Shown here: one piece after another, positions 5,801 through 6,399 of the stretch
Layout of the letters: every line of letters begins with the position of its first letter
How positions within the stretch are numbered: the stretch's first letter is position 1
Assembly: GCA_031254385.1 (NCBI GenBank)
Contig: JAIRUO010000218.1
Span: forward strand, 1-6,399
Reading direction: 5' to 3'
Length of the DNA stretch: 6,399 bases
Origin: Treponema sp.
GTDB taxonomy: Bacteria; Spirochaetota; Spirochaetia; Treponematales; Breznakiellaceae
Position numbers and translations under genes: made by a program
Notes under the pieces: model-generated
The model's database searches: none
Told to the model about the DNA's origin: nothing
The model's input: the letters and a program-made list of their open reading frames with translations, nothing else

Positions 5801-6321
5801 TCGTCGCTTGCTAAATTGTCGTCTGCGGGAAGGCCGCTATCTCCAGCTAAGTCGTCGTCAAAGGCGAAGTTATCATCGCCAGAAAAGCTGTCATCCTCGC
5901 TTTCGGCAGAAATCGAATCATCATACAAACCTGGCGGAACATTGAAATCTTCTTCGGGTATAGTACTAGAGTCTTCTTCTTGAGCAGGCTCTTCTGAAAA
6001 ATCATCAGGAATGGTATCAAGTACGGAATTGAGATCATCGCCCCCGAATAGTTCCTCCGAAGGCGGAGGGGGTTCTGCCGCATTGCCGCCTAAAAGGTCG
6101 CCTATATCTCCAAAATTCATAAAATCATCATCAGCGCTTGTTTCAGGTAGGTCTGCAGGAGCTTCGGTTTCTACAGGGGTTGGCGCAGACTGCCCCTCAG
6201 GTTCATTTTCGGGGAGGGGGAGATCATCGAATGGAAGGCCCTTGTCTTCCATTACCAGTTCTTCCCTGCCGATTTTATTAAATGAGGATTTGAAATCTTC
6301 CAATGCTTTTAATGATGGCAT
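2890..6321 (-). CDS. flcA: Periplasmic flagellar collar protein FlcA-like, TPR protein
   Basis: This is a 1143-residue bitopic membrane protein. Residues 1-40 are a short ordered start (MPSLKALEDFKSSF, then LPFDDLPLP). Residues 41-445 are a very acidic Asp/Glu/Ser/Gly/Pro disordered region with hexad repeats at 143-208. Residues 452-515 form a compact helical domain (LTEDEVAKIKETL, then PDLMVNLLRIL). One membrane helix lies at about 554-575. Residues 585-1070 hold degenerate TPR helices, clearest at 586-620, 905-935, 940-970 and 972-1006. The tail, about 1080-1143, is non-repetitive. In Borrelia, the collar protein FlcA (BB0326) has a membrane segment and a TPR domain and is needed for the periplasmic collar and stator assembly of the flagellar motor. 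The match is by architecture and remembered homologues, so it is probable, not certain. The TPR half would be periplasmic and the acidic half cytoplasmic. AGGGA lies four bases before the ATG; Met24 is a less likely start. No promoter is evident, so it may be co-transcribed with an upstream gene. It ends just before the CCTA array. Confidence 0.85.
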   Translation of the reverse strand: MPSLKALEDFKSSFNKIGREELVMEDKGLPFDDLPLPENEPEGQSAPTPVETEAPADLPETSADDDFMNFGDIGDLLGGNAAEPPPPSEELFGGDDLNSVLDTIPDDFSEEPAQEEDSSTIPEEDFNVPPGLYDDSISAESEDDSFSGDDNFAFDDDLAGDSGLPADDNLASDDSFSGEDNFALDDSLSGEDSFALDDNFAGDDSTAEDASLPDMDFATDEFETAPEAGEDEAASTEDSGFGGSDIDLDEMPDFSSDFLAEQTESEDSSAESAVSDESFDLGELPDFGEALDAGSETPHDADELPAGEFLSEDFSFDQMPGEDEAGFDMPESTDSPEPFASSEPFGSGEDLDLTGSDDSFGFSESEPGEPIDSDGFDMGGEFPDLEDVADEPEDSFDKFNIDNDIPDTKDDEIPEAQQDSDEFESFTIPGIDDVASSKPAPSAAKKPGEPEEIALTEDEVAKIKETLASYPLNLRIACQQLIVEEMVAPDLMVNLLRILTTGGSAKEAADLAGKILGKPVSIPKGYEKKTGAELEEEQASFPYIFVHNFLPVLRVFMGIAIVVVSLGYLIWNFVYQPLRAESIYRRGYEQIGAGAYGRARDLFEEAFKIKDKKKWFYSYAEAFRDERQYLYAEEKYDQLLAYTASKNKRYIPEKKAVLDYAALETYYLRNYSKADTLLRRHILDYSVWDKEALLALGDNSLAWGDVEKEHYEDAREAYAKYMERYGRSDPILERMLRYFIRTDNLGEVLPLQAYFMASTRRKIEASSLAELGGYLLDKQTEEIRGVPNQYIQQIGGIRDILLRAVSADPLYPESYYHLSRYYNLYRNTRDEELTLGRAIQAFDFAKTETSQRLGYRIEALRRYAEIHVQRREFFRAEEYLIRGVQLYEDGLSRRVITASPAFGKLYADLGDLEFFVKDGNALAALDYYRRSELNGYSPPELQYRMGAAYYQLRRWPEALDHFAAASFPQPFNRKILYALGNVSYLRGNYFAAQGYYDRLLEILESDRARFPLLGPTNNNEQLELTERIMVVQNNLAITLEALALRTGDNSYRSRALGLYSESERAWDILTRNPDSMVRLRPSPDIIAPGINPAYINVQNSLYPVPGFEPYFFLRIDRDVLEPSIWEELAPQGYRLSEGLSTGR
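5698..5895 (-). repeat. Hexapeptide repeat array in the acidic region of the collar protein
   Basis: Residues 143-208 split into eleven consecutive hexads (18-base units): DDSFSG, DDNFAF, DDDLAG, DSGLPA, DDNLAS, DDSFSG, EDNFAL, DDSLSG, EDSFAL, DDNFAG, DDSTAE. The pattern is two acidic residues, a small polar residue, Phe or Leu, Ser or Ala, then Gly or a hydrophobic. The DNA encoding GEDSFA or GEDNFA is an 18-base interrupted palindrome (7-bp arms, 4-base loop) at 5737-5754 and 5773-5790, exactly 36 bases apart. A degraded third copy is at 5863-5880. Such units can expand or contract by slippage or recombination. Confidence 0.85.
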
Positions 6322-6342
6322 AATTCCCTGCCGATAATTGTA

Positions 6343-6399
6343 CTACATAATATGAAAAGGAACATAACGGCAGTACTCCTTATAGTATGTATCGGCACT
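6343..6399 (-). CDS. Possible C-terminus of an upstream minus-strand gene (partial)
   Basis: From the right edge one minus-strand frame is open for 18 codons and ends in TAG (6345-6343), 21 bases before the collar-protein ATG. The visible end is SADTYYKEYCRYVPFHIM, an unremarkable folded-protein type of sequence that I do not recognise. A second frame is also open and ends 12 bases inside the collar gene, with a hydrophobic sequence. Only one of them can be the usual gene end. The spacing of the first would suit an operon with the collar gene. The evidence is short, so this is tentative. Confidence 0.33.
   Translation of the reverse strand, partial: SADTYYKEYCRYVPFHIM

Noticed and set aside
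5262..5945. Further overlapping open frames on both strands in the acidic region
   Set aside because: They are shadows of the same biased composition: repeats keep several frames stop-free. The residue strings have no folded-protein character.
4937..5983. 348-codon plus-strand open frame rich in Ser, Lys and Pro
   Set aside because: It is antisense to the low-complexity acidic part of the collar protein. Its Ser/Lys bias is what the complement of Asp/Glu/Ser codons yields, and it has no domain of its own.

Overview
The window looks like chromosomal DNA of a spirochaete, most likely a Treponema. The main reason is the long minus-strand gene at the right: an acidic disordered N-terminus, one membrane segment and a TPR-rich C-terminal half, the layout of the spirochaete periplasmic flagellar collar protein FlcA (Borrelia BB0326 type). 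This is family recognition from memory, not a database match. A ferredoxin-tailed aldo/keto reductase is also common in anaerobic spirochaetes and clostridia.

Layout, left to right. Bases 2-85 hold what may be the lysine-rich end of a plus-strand gene. Bases 107-264 are a non-coding, GC-rich structured element with inverted-repeat ends (MITE-like). Its right arm supplies the last codons and stop of the next gene, an AT-rich minus-strand orphan for a 317-residue secreted protein (252-1205). That gene has a near-consensus promoter whose predicted start point is almost on the ATG, so its mRNA may be leaderless. A 121-base divergent intergenic region follows, then a plus-strand aldo/keto reductase with two C-terminal cysteine clusters (1327-2484) and a 38-residue lysine-rich microprotein (2539-2655).

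The plus-strand genes converge on a minus-strand tRNA-Val(CAC) (2683-2755) with its own promoter. Its acceptor stem is extended by 10 perfectly complementary bases of leader and trailer, giving a 17-bp inverted repeat. Heptanucleotide CCTA-NNN repeats lie on both sides of the tRNA. The rest is the 1143-codon collar-protein gene (2890-6321), which contains an array of hexapeptide repeats that also forms DNA palindromes. The last 78 bases probably hold the end of an upstream minus-strand gene.

The genes do not form one pathway: a surface or periplasmic orphan, a redox enzyme, a translation component and a motility-structure protein sit side by side. I see no clear defence system, CRISPR array or transposase. 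The least ordinary signals are the structured element at the end of the orphan gene, the over-extended tRNA stem, the heptad repeats and the repeat-rich acidic tail of the collar protein.
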